From Bacilli bacterium (GTDB lineage: Bacteria > Bacillota_I > Bacilli_A > RF39 > UBA660): 8,747 nucleotides of DNA. The stretch covers positions 1 through 8,747 of the forward strand of contig JAAVYQ010000071.1 of the NCBI GenBank assembly GCA_022791215.1, given 5' to 3'. The position numbers and the translations under genes are program-made. The notes beneath the pieces are model-generated. The model was not told the origin of the DNA. It saw only the letters and a list, made by a program, of their open reading frames with translations, and did not search any database. Positions 1 through 6,077 of this stretch are shown piece after piece (position 1 is the stretch's first letter; every line of letters starts with the position of its first letter).

Positions 1-440
1 ATAGTATGATCATCAACAGTATAAATTTGATTATTTATAATTTCATTATTATACTTCAAAGAATTAAATAAATAATTTATATAACTTTCCACTTGAACAT
101 CTTTAATCTTTTTATCAGTTAAACTAAAAGCGACATTCACAGTAGAATCATCGTTAGAAAACACTACTTCAGGCAAATATCCGCTGTATTTAGAAGAAAT
201 TTCATCATCAGTCAATTCCTTAAAAATTTTAGGAATCTTAACATAAAAATCATTATTATTAATATAAGTATATTCAGTTTCAACTTCTATACCACTACTA
301 GTAGTAACAATCATATTTTCATCATCACTAAACAAATTATTAAGATCATTGTTATTATTATTTAAAGAAATCAGAAAAAACACAAAAAAGGATAAACAAA
401 TAAAGAATAAACTAACTAAAAAAACACTTTTAAAATTCAT
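1..440 (-). CDS. Membrane-anchored hypothetical protein, 3' end beyond the window
   Basis: I do not recognise the family. The reading frame stays open from the ATG at 440 to the left edge (146 complete codons). The start is supported by a GGTGAT ribosome binding site at 448-453, seven bases upstream. Residues 4-26 are strongly hydrophobic (FKSVFLVSLFFICLSFF...), so this is a signal peptide or N-terminal anchor with no lipobox. An Asn/Asp-rich linker follows, then a soluble, presumably extracellular part that includes KIPKIFKELTDDEISSKYSG and VVFSNDDSTVNVAFSLTD. The pattern of a short 'P-x-x-F-x-x-L' strand followed by 'vFsN-DDs-vnvaf' loosely recalls PsbP/DcrB-like folds, but that is only an impression. 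Codons are T-ending (ACT, GTT, GAT, AAT), as in the other leftward genes. It has its own promoter at 461-489. Confidence 0.8.
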   Translation of the reverse strand, partial: MNFKSVFLVSLFFICLSFFVFFLISLNNNNNDLNNLFSDDENMIVTTSSGIEVETEYTYINNNDFYVKIPKIFKELTDDEISSKYSGYLPEVVFSNDDSTVNVAFSLTDKKIKDVQVESYINYLFNSLKYNNEIINNQIYTVDDHT

Positions 441-460
441 AAAAGACATCACCATTTCTA

Positions 461-489
461 ATTCTAACAAAGAGTAAAAATAAAGTCTA
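461..489 (-). promoter_or_regulatory. Sigma-A-type promoter of the left-edge gene
   Basis: Read on the minus strand, a -35 box TAGACT (484-489) is followed after 17 bp by a -10 box TAGAAT (461-466) with a TG extension one base upstream of the -10. The start point would fall near 454, almost on the GGTGAT ribosome binding site at 448-453, giving a leader of only about 14 nt. The -35 matches consensus at 4 of 6 positions, so the call rests mostly on the extended -10 and the correct placement. Confidence 0.5.
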
Positions 490-513
490 TAAGAAAATAA
501 AACATAAAAAAGA

Positions 514-542
514 TTGATAACTAAACATTATTTTGCTAAAAA
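514..542 (+). promoter_or_regulatory. Promoter for the toxin-like transcript
   Basis: TTGATA (514-519) and TAAAAA (537-542) are separated by 17 bp, with a TG extension at 534-535 (TGC before the -10). Transcription would begin near 549, so the RNA would start just before the arm TTGGGTGTACCGT at 553-565 and run into the small reading frame at 592. The -10 is weak (4 of 6), but the -35 (5 of 6), spacing and extension are good. Confidence 0.45.
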
Positions 543-591
543 CAATTGATAGTTGGGTGTACCGTAACTTTCTTAAAGGAAAGGCGGTGAT

Positions 592-703
592 ATGATGAGC
601 AAAAAGGACTTTTAAATTTTGACATTAATACTTATCATATTTTTTTTCTAACCATAATTTACAAGATGATACAAAGAAAACGCCTAACTTAAGCAACAGT
701 TAG
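592..703 (+). pseudogene. Remnant of a small hydrophobic, holin-like (type I) toxin gene
   Basis: A near-perfect extended ribosome binding site (AAAGGCGGTGAT, 580-591) abuts ATG ATG at 592, but the frame stops after seven codons (MMSKKDF, TAA at 613). The same frame continues after the stop as the hydrophobic run ILTLILIIFFF and stops again at 649. One base off, across the T8 run at 640-647, the sequence reads SNHNLQDDTKKTPNLSNS and ends with TAG at 701-703 inside the hairpin. Joined, these pieces give the layout of Firmicutes holin-like/TxpA-type toxins: a short start, one membrane helix, a charged K/D-rich tail, and about 35-45 residues in all. Known members carry a similar strong SD and 3' hairpin. 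The stop codon plus frameshift imply inactivation. A short leader peptide or non-coding RNA is the alternative. Confidence 0.45.
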
Positions 704-705
704 GC
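673..705 (-). terminator. Hairpin with moderate U-tract on the minus strand
   Basis: GCCTAACT (682-689) and AGTTAGGC (698-705) form a perfect 8-bp stem with an 8-base loop. On the minus strand the stem is followed by GTTTTCTTTG, a moderate U-tract, so it can end leftward transcripts (the tRNA-Met RNA or an antisense RNA to the toxin-like frame). On the plus strand it is followed by ATAATCTAAA, so it would serve there as a 3' stabilising hairpin rather than a typical terminator. Confidence 0.5.
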
Positions 706-795
706 ATAATCTAAATTAAACAACGGTACACTCAATAAGAGAAATCAAGTATTCCTTTTTTATTATATGAAGTTATCTCCATTATAATACATATT

Positions 796-872
796 TGGTA
801 GCGACGCAGAGAATCGAACTCTGAACCTCCCGGGTATGAACCGGACGCTCTAGCCAATTGAGCTACATCGCC
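796..872 (-). tRNA. tRNA-Met (anticodon CAT), elongator type
   Basis: Read on the minus strand, the 77-nt gene begins GGCGATG and ends with an encoded CCA (796-798). The acceptor stem pairs with CGTCGCT through seven pairs, including G1-U72 and one further G-U. The D-arm is GCTC/GAGC. The anticodon stem is TCCGG/CCGGG with the loop TTCATAC, giving anticodon CAT, and the T-arm contains GTTCGATTC. Position 31-39 pairs are not the GGG/CCC run of initiator tRNA, and the first base pair is not the unpaired C1-A72 type. The sequence is close to the Bacillus elongator tRNA-Met as I remember it. A lysidine-modified tRNA-Ile (also CAT) is less likely. Confidence 0.95.
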
Positions 873-886
873 AACTGAACAACAAA

Positions 887-916
887 ATCATAACATAAAA
901 ACAAGATAATAGTCAA
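887..916 (-). promoter_or_regulatory. Promoter of tRNA-Met
   Basis: On the minus strand TTGACT (911-916) and TATGAT (887-892) are separated by 18 bp. Both boxes match consensus at 5 of 6 positions. The start point would lie near 880, about 8 nt before the mature 5' end of the tRNA at 872, a usual distance for a lone tRNA gene. Confidence 0.75.
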
Positions 917-978
917 GGGAAAACTCTAAAAACGTATAAAAATGTTAAAAAAGAACACAATAAAAATGGTGAAAAAAC

Positions 979-1482
979 ATGTATTATCTAAAAGAATTTG
1001 TATTATATTCCATATTAGGCTACATATTTGAAATAATAGGCGCAGTAATAATGCACAAAGACTTAAACAGTGGTTTCATGTATGGACCATACACGATAGT
1101 TTATGGAATAAGTATACCACTAATATATATAATATATAAACAAATAGAAAAAACAGAAAAAAACAAATGGAAAAAACTAATAAAAATGTTCATAACAGGA
1201 TTCATACTATCATTCATACTAGAATTCATAGGAGCATACCTACTAAAATACATATACCATTTAGAAATGTGGAACTACGAAAAACTTCCATTACACATTG
1301 GAAAATATCTAAGCATAGAAGTAACAACACTATGGACAATAGGAGTAATATTCCTATATAAATTTATAAAACCTGTAACTGACAAAATAGTAAAATACAC
1401 ACCAAAATTTTTAACACTTGGAATACTACTAATAATGTCACTAGACTTTATATTAACAACAGCAAAAGCAATTACATCATAA
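979..1482 (+). CDS. CmpB-family integral membrane protein (PF06541, 'putative ABC-transporter type IV', DUF1113)
   Basis: A 167-residue protein with five likely membrane helices (about 6-24, 34-53, 68-88, 110-130, 143-162). The family is marked by a glycine/proline-rich GFMYGPYTIVYG (32-43), a glutamate within the third helix (LEFIGAYLL, 81-89) and an aromatic W-N/D-Y motif (MWNY, 97-100) followed by a short strand and another helix. All are present in the expected order. The family is annotated as a possible ABC-transporter component, but to my knowledge its function is not established, and no ATPase subunit lies next to it. The start is supported by GGTGA at 968-972, six bases upstream. Third positions are strongly A/C (ATA, ACA, CTA, TAC). 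Its last 11 bp overlap the end of the convergent GDPD gene. No convincing promoter was found in 873-970. Confidence 0.85.
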   Translation: MYYLKEFVLYSILGYIFEIIGAVIMHKDLNSGFMYGPYTIVYGISIPLIYIIYKQIEKTEKNKWKKLIKMFITGFILSFILEFIGAYLLKYIYHLEMWNYEKLPLHIGKYLSIEVTTLWTIGVIFLYKFIKPVTDKIVKYTPKFLTLGILLIMSLDFILTTAKAITS

Positions 1483-2149
1483 TAGAATAATCCTCTATAA
1501 CCAAGCCATACCCTTTACACTTAAAAAAATCATAAACATCCTTAGATTTAATAGTATAAAGAAGGGTATCTTTTCTTTTGGAAACAAACCTAAAAAAACT
1601 TTTATCCATGCATTTATAATTAATAGCATAAAAATTAGGATGAATAAAAACATAAGAAAATAGAAGTAAAAACCAATTTTCTACGAGCAATCCGACTTTA
1701 AAATTCAACTTTCTTTTACTAACTAAACGCTTAAGTCTCCAAATGATTAAAGGATGAAAAGACTTCAAAATAAACTTTCCTTTATAATTTTCTAAAATTT
1801 CAATAACAGCCTTTTCCAAATCCCCATTTAACACATCATACTTAAGTTCAATATCTAAAACCACTTTTCCATTAACTAAACTCAAAACATCTTGTAAAGT
1901 TGGAACATGGACATTACACTCATCCAACATACTTTGATAACTTAAATTCTTAACATTAAAATCCTTATTAAATAGTCTTTTCAAATTATTATCATGAAAA
2001 ACAATAACACTTTTATCCTTAAGAATATGCAAATCGATTTCAATATTCAAATTATTATCCACGCAAAACTTAAAAGCCTCTAAACTATTTTCAAAAGAAT
2101 TAAGACTATACTTACCTCTATGAACAAAAACAATATCCTTTAAATTCAT
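1472..2149 (-). CDS. Glycerophosphodiester phosphodiesterase family protein
   Basis: A 225-residue GDPD-domain protein. The family hydrolyses glycerophosphodiesters (deacylated phospholipids or related polymers) to sn-glycerol 3-phosphate and an alcohol, using a divalent metal in a TIM barrel. The active-site residues are all visible: H10-R11 in FVHRG, E20-N21 in ENSLEAF, E37 and D39 in EIDLHILKD, H52-D53 in FHDNNL, and E101 and K103 in DIELKY. There is no signal peptide, so it is probably cytoplasmic. A hydrophobic patch (ENWFLLLFSYVFIH) could touch the membrane. The start at 2149 is chosen over an in-frame ATG at 2161 because GGTGAT (2154-2159) lies between them. The gene follows the capA-like gene by 33 bp and is probably co-transcribed with it. 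Codons are T-ending. Confidence 0.93.
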   Translation of the reverse strand: MNLKDIVFVHRGKYSLNSFENSLEAFKFCVDNNLNIEIDLHILKDKSVIVFHDNNLKRLFNKDFNVKNLSYQSMLDECNVHVPTLQDVLSLVNGKVVLDIELKYDVLNGDLEKAVIEILENYKGKFILKSFHPLIIWRLKRLVSKRKLNFKVGLLVENWFLLLFSYVFIHPNFYAINYKCMDKSFFRFVSKRKDTLLYTIKSKDVYDFFKCKGYGLVIEDYSIMM

Positions 2150-2153
2150 AAAT

Positions 2154-2159
2154 ATCACC
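2154..2159 (-). promoter_or_regulatory. Ribosome binding site that sets the GDPD start
   Basis: On the minus strand GGTGAT lies 4 nt before the ATG at 2149, a normal position for this 3' part of the extended anti-SD complement (AAAGGAGGTGAT). It overlaps the first codons of the four-residue-longer alternative beginning at 2161, which therefore has no site of its own. Confidence 0.7.
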
Positions 2160-2182
2160 ATAAATTATATTACTACTTAAAA

Positions 2183-3253
2183 TCAAAAATTACTATAAGT
2201 CATAATTTTCTTTAAAACAGCATCCTTATCATCACCATCTAAAACAACTTGTCTATAATCATTACTATTTTTTTCTCCTGACAAAGAACAAGGGATAATT
2301 TCTATTCTAGAATCAGTCAACACACCATCTTCAAAATGGAAAATTTCCTGAAAAATCATAGTATCCTTATCCTTAGGATTCTTATTTCCACCAAAAACAA
2401 AATTCCCCAAAGAATAAACTATATACTTACCATTATACAATTCAACACCCTGAAGCACATGAGGATGATGACCAATAACCAAATCAGCACCACTATCAAT
2501 AGCAAACTTAGCAATATTTTCCTGAGTGCTATTTTGTTCATACTCTTTTTCAATACCCCAATGATAAGTCATAATAATCAAATCAGTATTTTCATTTTTA
2601 AAATAATCTATAGCCTTCAAAGTATTATCCTTAGCACTAGTTTCATCCCAACCACTCAAACCAGCAAGACCTATTTTAATACCATCTACATCTAAAATTT
2701 TATAATCATCATAACCAAAATAAGGAATATTAGCATTATCCAAAGCATTCTTTGTATCCACAAAACCTTCCTCCAAAAAGTCATAAGTATGATTATTAGC
2801 GAGATTAACAGCCTCAACACTTCCACTAGACAAAATATTAGTATAATCTAAATCTCCCTTAAAATTAAACTGTTTCTCCTTCCTAACAGTCGCATCAGTA
2901 AAAGTAGTTTCTAAATTAGCGATAGTAAGATCATCCTTAGAAAGAATATCAAAAACACCACTAAAAAAATAACTAAAATCTCTAGAATTATCATCAAGTA
3001 CATTAGTAAAACTTCTTTCATAGCCAAAATTATCATCAGTACCCAAAGTACAATCTCCAATCGCACTAATAACAATTTCCTTAACAACAGGCTGAACCTC
3101 CTGAACAACAATAGGTTCTTCAACTTTAGTATCAGTTACATTCTCCTCAATAACTAGTTCCACATCACTTCTTTGAAAACTACTATTCTTTAAAGAACAT
3201 CCATTAAAAACAGTGATAACTGCCAAAGCCATACATAAAAATCTTTTCTTCAT
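2183..3253 (-). CDS. CapA/PgsA-family lipoprotein (PGA_cap metallophosphatase-like domain)
   Basis: A 356-residue protein. The N-terminus (MKKRFLCMALAVITVFNGC) is a signal peptide ending in a lipobox-like VFNG-C19, so it is probably a surface lipoprotein. The F-N at -3/-2 is a poor lipobox. A Val/Glu-rich linker runs to about residue 58. The CapA domain follows: AIGDCTLG (G66-D67), NLETTF (N113-E115), LANNH (N153-H155), TYHWG (H231), GADLVIGHHPHVLQGVE (H262, H263, H265) and YSLGNFVFGG (G283-N284). These are the calcineurin-like metal-site motifs of the CapA family, which includes poly-gamma-glutamate synthesis proteins. No capB/capC partners are present, so polymer synthesis cannot be assumed. 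The gene ends in TGA, showing that UGA is a stop here. It is first in an operon with the GDPD gene. Confidence 0.93.
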   Translation of the reverse strand: MKKRFLCMALAVITVFNGCSLKNSSFQRSDVELVIEENVTDTKVEEPIVVQEVQPVVKEIVISAIGDCTLGTDDNFGYERSFTNVLDDNSRDFSYFFSGVFDILSKDDLTIANLETTFTDATVRKEKQFNFKGDLDYTNILSSGSVEAVNLANNHTYDFLEEGFVDTKNALDNANIPYFGYDDYKILDVDGIKIGLAGLSGWDETSAKDNTLKAIDYFKNENTDLIIMTYHWGIEKEYEQNSTQENIAKFAIDSGADLVIGHHPHVLQGVELYNGKYIVYSLGNFVFGGNKNPKDKDTMIFQEIFHFEDGVLTDSRIEIIPCSLSGEKNSNDYRQVVLDGDDKDAVLKKIMTYSNF

Positions 3254-3256
3254 AAG

Positions 3257-3263
3257 CCCCTCC
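3257..3263 (-). promoter_or_regulatory. Ribosome binding site that sets the CapA-like start
   Basis: On the minus strand GGAGGGG precedes the ATG at 3253 by three bases. A longer frame starting at GTG 3265 would put this site inside the coding region, and the leader would then be only a few bases long, so ATG 3253 is the better start. It also gives a classic MKKR signal-peptide beginning. Confidence 0.75.
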
Positions 3264-3274
3264 ACGTAGCAAGT

Positions 3275-3302
3275 ATTATACTATTAATTTAAATAAAGTC
3301 AA
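3275..3302 (-). promoter_or_regulatory. Promoter of the capA-GDPD operon
   Basis: On the minus strand TTGACT (3297-3302) and a perfect TATAAT (3275-3280) are separated by 16 bp. Transcription would start near 3268, about 15 nt before the ATG at 3253. Its -35 box lies only 12 bp from the -35 box of the rightward promoter (3315-3343), so the two polymerases would compete for one site. Confidence 0.8.
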
Positions 3303-3314
3303 ATATTAAAAACA

Positions 3315-3343
3315 TTTACATAAATAACTAAGTATAGTATATT
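3315..3343 (+). promoter_or_regulatory. Promoter of the transglutaminase-like gene
   Basis: TTTACA (3315-3320) and TATATT (3338-3343) are 17 bp apart, each 5 of 6 to consensus. The predicted start near 3350 coincides with the ribosome binding site AGGTGAT (3350-3356), so the leader would be only about 10 nt. An alternative -10 (TATAGT, 3333-3338) lacks a good -35. Confidence 0.6.
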
Positions 3344-3359
3344 TTAATTAGGTGATAAC

Positions 3360-5186
3360 ATGAAACTATCTAAAATAATAAAAAAACTAACTGCAACTAA
3401 AGAACTAAAAAAAGCAATTAAATATATAGAAAAAAATAACACTGAATTAAACTTAACAAAATACGAAGAAATATTAGAAGAAATAAAAGATTATATCAAA
3501 CCTACAGTAAAAAAAATAAAAATCGCTAATATAAAGACATTAGAATCCATACCAAAAGAAATAAATTTAGAAACCGTAGAAATAATAAACCCAATAAATT
3601 TAGAAGATTTAAAAACATTAAACAAAATGAACGTAAAAACTGTAATTTGTACAAACATAAAAATAACACAAGAAGAAGGATTTCAAAACGAATTTATTAG
3701 TATAATCGATACAAACCACATAAAATTCAAATACAAAAACATCAATGGAGAAATAATTAACTACACAAAAGATATTCCGCCAAAAACTATACAAATAAAA
3801 AAGAGAGATTTAGATCATTCTACAATAATAAACTATTTAAAAAGTGATGAACACACTGAAATCAATTATGAATTTATAGAAGGAAAAATAAAAATAACAA
3901 AAACAGATGAAAACACAGTAAAAGTTTCAATAATTACAAAAGATATATCCATCGCTGCAAAATTATTAGAAAAAATAAAAGAAGAATATAAAATAGAAGA
4001 ACTAGAAATAGAGATATTAAGTAAAGAATTTAATGAAAAACCATATATTAAACTAAAAGAAAACTATGAATTAATAAAAAATTATTCAAAAACAATATCA
4101 ATAAAATATGTAGAATATAACGAAGTATCAAGAATAATAAAAAACGAAGAAGAAATAAATGCTTTTATTAAAGTAAACTCATTAGAGGAAATCATAGAAT
4201 TTTACGAATTAATACCTAACTTAAAAAACTATGAAATAGACCTTAGTCGAGTGAATAAATACATAGAAGAATTTAATTATACTGAATTAAAAAATATAAA
4301 TCAAAAAACAAAACTAACATTTAAATATGGCCCTGACTCAAGTTATACTATCAATTTAAAAGAACTTATTGACCTAAGAAATAGTATAATGTGGTTTAGA
4401 AGTTTCATAAACGATCCGGATTTAAGTCCATGTGAAAAATTAATGTATGCTTATGATATTGTAAAAACTTTTAAATATAAACTAAGTAAAAACGATGAAA
4501 ATGATAAATTAGTTTCACGTTCTCCACACTTAATATTAGATCCAAATAACGACTGTATTGTATGTGTAGGCTATGCATCAATACTAGAAGAAATAACCAA
4601 CTTTATAGATCCAGGACTTTCCATAACATCCACAAGTTCACATATTGATGGAGAACCAAATGACTTACATGCAAGAAATATTGTAAGAATAGATGATGAA
4701 AAATATAATATCCATGGAATATTTACTTTGGATGCAACATATGACAGTGAAATAATAGATGAAGAAGTAAGAAAACTTTTAGGTAGTAATTACACATCAT
4801 TAGATTTATACATATACTTTATGATCCCATTAAAAAAATATAATGATATGATAGGAGAAAATGATTCGACGTATGTACTAGATTTACTAAAAAAAGCAAA
4901 TGAAATCGAAACATTTAATATAGAACACTTAAAAAATGACCTAGCCAAATATAAAATAAAATTATTTAATAAAGACATAAAGAACGAAGAAATAACAAAA
5001 TACTTAAATACACCAAATATACAAATCGAAACATTTTGCGAAATGATAAAAAATGTTAGAATCAAACAAGGATTTACAATAGAAGAAGTAGATAAAGAAA
5101 TAGAAAGAATAAAAGCAATTAATATAATGGAGTACAATAGACAACATAATAAAAATGAAAGTATAGAAAACAGTAAAACAAAATAA
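3360..5186 (+). CDS. Transglutaminase-like superfamily protein with a large N-terminal region
   Basis: A 608-residue protein with no signal peptide or membrane helix, so probably cytoplasmic. The C-terminal half carries a transglutaminase-like cysteine-protease fold. A helix (DPDLSPCEKLMYAYDIVKTF, about 352-371) precedes the nucleophile motif CVGYA with Cys402. His437 follows in LHARNIV and Asp458 in FTLDATYD. This order, spacing and the 'C-x-GYA ... H-x-x-NIV ... LDaTyD' pattern fit the Cys-His-Asp triad of TGc/TGc3 domains. Bacterial members are often peptidases or cross-linkers, and the substrate is unknown here. Residues 1-340 are Lys/Glu/Ile-rich, with short 'L-x-x-hP-x-x-I' segments (for example 60-100 and 285-330) that hint at degenerate leucine-rich-like repeats. 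Residues 500-608 are helical and charged. The ribosome binding site is GGTGAT four bases upstream. Codons are A-ending, but with more T and TTA than in herA. Confidence 0.8.
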   Translation: MKLSKIIKKLTATKELKKAIKYIEKNNTELNLTKYEEILEEIKDYIKPTVKKIKIANIKTLESIPKEINLETVEIINPINLEDLKTLNKMNVKTVICTNIKITQEEGFQNEFISIIDTNHIKFKYKNINGEIINYTKDIPPKTIQIKKRDLDHSTIINYLKSDEHTEINYEFIEGKIKITKTDENTVKVSIITKDISIAAKLLEKIKEEYKIEELEIEILSKEFNEKPYIKLKENYELIKNYSKTISIKYVEYNEVSRIIKNEEEINAFIKVNSLEEIIEFYELIPNLKNYEIDLSRVNKYIEEFNYTELKNINQKTKLTFKYGPDSSYTINLKELIDLRNSIMWFRSFINDPDLSPCEKLMYAYDIVKTFKYKLSKNDENDKLVSRSPHLILDPNNDCIVCVGYASILEEITNFIDPGLSITSTSSHIDGEPNDLHARNIVRIDDEKYNIHGIFTLDATYDSEIIDEEVRKLLGSNYTSLDLYIYFMIPLKKYNDMIGENDSTYVLDLLKKANEIETFNIEHLKNDLAKYKIKLFNKDIKNEEITKYLNTPNIQIETFCEMIKNVRIKQGFTIEEVDKEIERIKAINIMEYNRQHNKNESIENSKTK

Positions 5187-5188
5187 AT

Positions 5189-5216
5189 TTGAAAAAAATA
5201 AAAAATTTGTTAAAAT
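5189..5216 (+). promoter_or_regulatory. Promoter of the 256-aa gene
   Basis: TTGAAA (5189-5194) and TAAAAT (5211-5216) are separated by 16 bp. Both are one mismatch from consensus. The start would lie near 5223, giving a leader of about 45 nt. The region is A-rich, so chance matches are more likely than usual. Confidence 0.5.
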
Positions 5217-5268
5217 AATTCACATATTCAAAAAGCAAATAAGCAAACAATAATTTAGGAGAAGAAAA

Positions 5269-6039
5269 ATGGAAGCATATATAAGTAGTATAAAATACAT
5301 AAAAGTAAACAAATTTTATGGATACTTTAAAGTAACTTTATTAGATAAAGAAGGGAATCTAATAGGATATTTTGGCAATGAAGAACTTAGTTCACCTGAA
5401 GCATTTAGAATAGAAACATTTGGAATACTAACTGCTTGTAACTGTTTTGATCTATTAAGACTTGGCGGAGAAGAAATAGAACCATTAGAAGTATGGATGA
5501 AATATGACTTTAGAAAAGAAAAAGTATTATTCATAAAAAACAATAATGGAATAACACTAGATACTGATGACCTATTTTATCAAACAAATAAAGATATATT
5601 CCATAAATTCAGAAAAAACAAAAACGAAGAAAAAGTCAAAATAAAAAAAATAGTATCTGAAAGTGGAACATACATAATGTACTTATATGGGGAACATTGT
5701 AGAACATGTTATGTACCAGGCAATCTTTACTATGGATTTGGATATCCACTAACATTTAAAAAAAACGAGGTCAATGCGGAAGGATACCTAAGAACAGTAT
5801 TGCAATATTTCTTCTACATAAAAAATATATTAAAATTCTATAGAACTGATGATTTAATGACACTTAACAAAAAACGACCAAGCATTTATAGAAAAGTATC
5901 CATATTACTAGACGAAAACGATGAAATATATGCAATAGGAAATGAAGAAACCAACATGTACTTAGTAATAAAAGAAGGAAAATACGAAATAATACACGAA
6001 GAAAAAGTAAAAGTAAAAAGTTTAATAAAAACAAAATAG
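5269..6039 (+). CDS. Hypothetical protein with CxC and HCxxC motifs
   Basis: I do not recognise this 256-residue protein. It has no signal peptide or membrane helix. The N-terminal third (about 5-75) looks like a compact alpha/beta unit: strands ISSIKYIKV and GYFKVTLLDKEGNLIGYF, then a helix with ETFGILTACNCFDLLRLGG. The middle (100-127) is a charged, lysine-rich linker, followed by strands, GEHCRTCYVPG and a tyrosine/glycine-rich YYGFGYPL. The C-terminus has strands ending in a lysine-rich tail. Cys57, Cys59, His143, Cys144 and Cys147 could form a metal site, which is inference only. The start is set by AGGAG at 5257-5261, seven bases upstream. The gene has its own promoter and terminator, so it is a single-gene unit between the transglutaminase-like gene and herA. 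No nuclease motif (NurA, PD-(D/E)xK, SIR2) was seen. Confidence 0.75.
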   Translation: MEAYISSIKYIKVNKFYGYFKVTLLDKEGNLIGYFGNEELSSPEAFRIETFGILTACNCFDLLRLGGEEIEPLEVWMKYDFRKEKVLFIKNNNGITLDTDDLFYQTNKDIFHKFRKNKNEEKVKIKKIVSESGTYIMYLYGEHCRTCYVPGNLYYGFGYPLTFKKNEVNAEGYLRTVLQYFFYIKNILKFYRTDDLMTLNKKRPSIYRKVSILLDENDEIYAIGNEETNMYLVIKEGKYEIIHEEKVKVKSLIKTK

Positions 6040-6047
6040 AAAAAATG

Positions 6048-6075
6048 AAAAAGGTAAAAAGAATTGCCTTTTTTT
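6048..6075 (+). terminator. Rho-independent terminator after the 256-aa gene
   Basis: AAAAAGGTAA (6048-6057) pairs with TTGCCTTTTT (6064-6073) through ten pairs including one G-U, with a six-base loop. A run of seven T begins in the stem's 3' arm (6069-6075). It lies 8 bp after the stop codon and separates this gene from herA. Confidence 0.85.
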
Positions 6076-6077
6076 AG

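Larger units (their letters stand above)
553..735. repeat. Distant complementary arms flanking the toxin-like frame
   Basis: The arm TTGGGTGTACCGT at 553-565 is fully complementary to ACGGTACACTCAA at 723-735: 12 Watson-Crick pairs and one G-U pair in RNA. The arms are 157 bp apart and enclose the small reading frame and its hairpin. In a rightward transcript the first arm lies almost at the 5' end and the second near the 3' end, so the RNA could close on itself. As DNA the same feature would be a 13-bp imperfect terminal inverted repeat. I see no target-site duplication, which argues against a miniature transposon. Confidence 0.75.
441..795. other. 355-bp stretch without an intact gene
   Basis: This gap between the left gene and the tRNA gene holds the leftward promoter (461-489), a rightward promoter (514-542), and a broken small toxin-like reading frame with a strong Shine-Dalgarno (577-703). 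It also holds two mutually complementary arms (553-565 and 723-735) and an 8-bp hairpin (682-705). Between 736 and 795 I see only AT-rich sequence, a T6-T7 run near 755-761 and an imperfect hairpin at 762-788. No intact ORF longer than a few dozen codons with a ribosome binding site is visible on either strand. Confidence 0.7.

Noticed and set aside
553..735. Miniature inverted-repeat transposon
   Set aside because: The 13-bp arms could be terminal repeats, but the flanks (ATAG and TAAG) are not a clean duplication and the interior has a promoter, SD and toxin-like frame.
762..788. tRNA-Met terminator hairpin
   Set aside because: An 11-bp stem with one bulge forms in the leftward RNA, but it is followed by an A-run rather than a U-run, so it does not look like a Rho-independent terminator.
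2336..2695. 119-codon rightward frame
   Set aside because: It lies wholly inside the capA-like gene on the other strand, has no family match or ribosome binding site, and is the mirror of well-supported coding sequence.
2183..3253. Part of a poly-gamma-glutamate capsule operon
   Set aside because: The domain is CapA-like, but no capB/capC genes are present; the partner gene is a GDPD.
4790..5137. 115-codon leftward frame
   Set aside because: It is a hydrophobic-looking mirror of the lysine/glutamate-rich end of the transglutaminase-like gene, with no start signal.
5187..5268. Terminator after the transglutaminase-like gene
   Set aside because: AAATTT and AAATTTG motifs give only a weak A/T hairpin without a T-run.
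5269..6039. NurA-like nuclease partner of HerA
   Set aside because: No NurA-type acidic motifs or PD-(D/E)xK pattern are visible, and a strong terminator separates it from herA.
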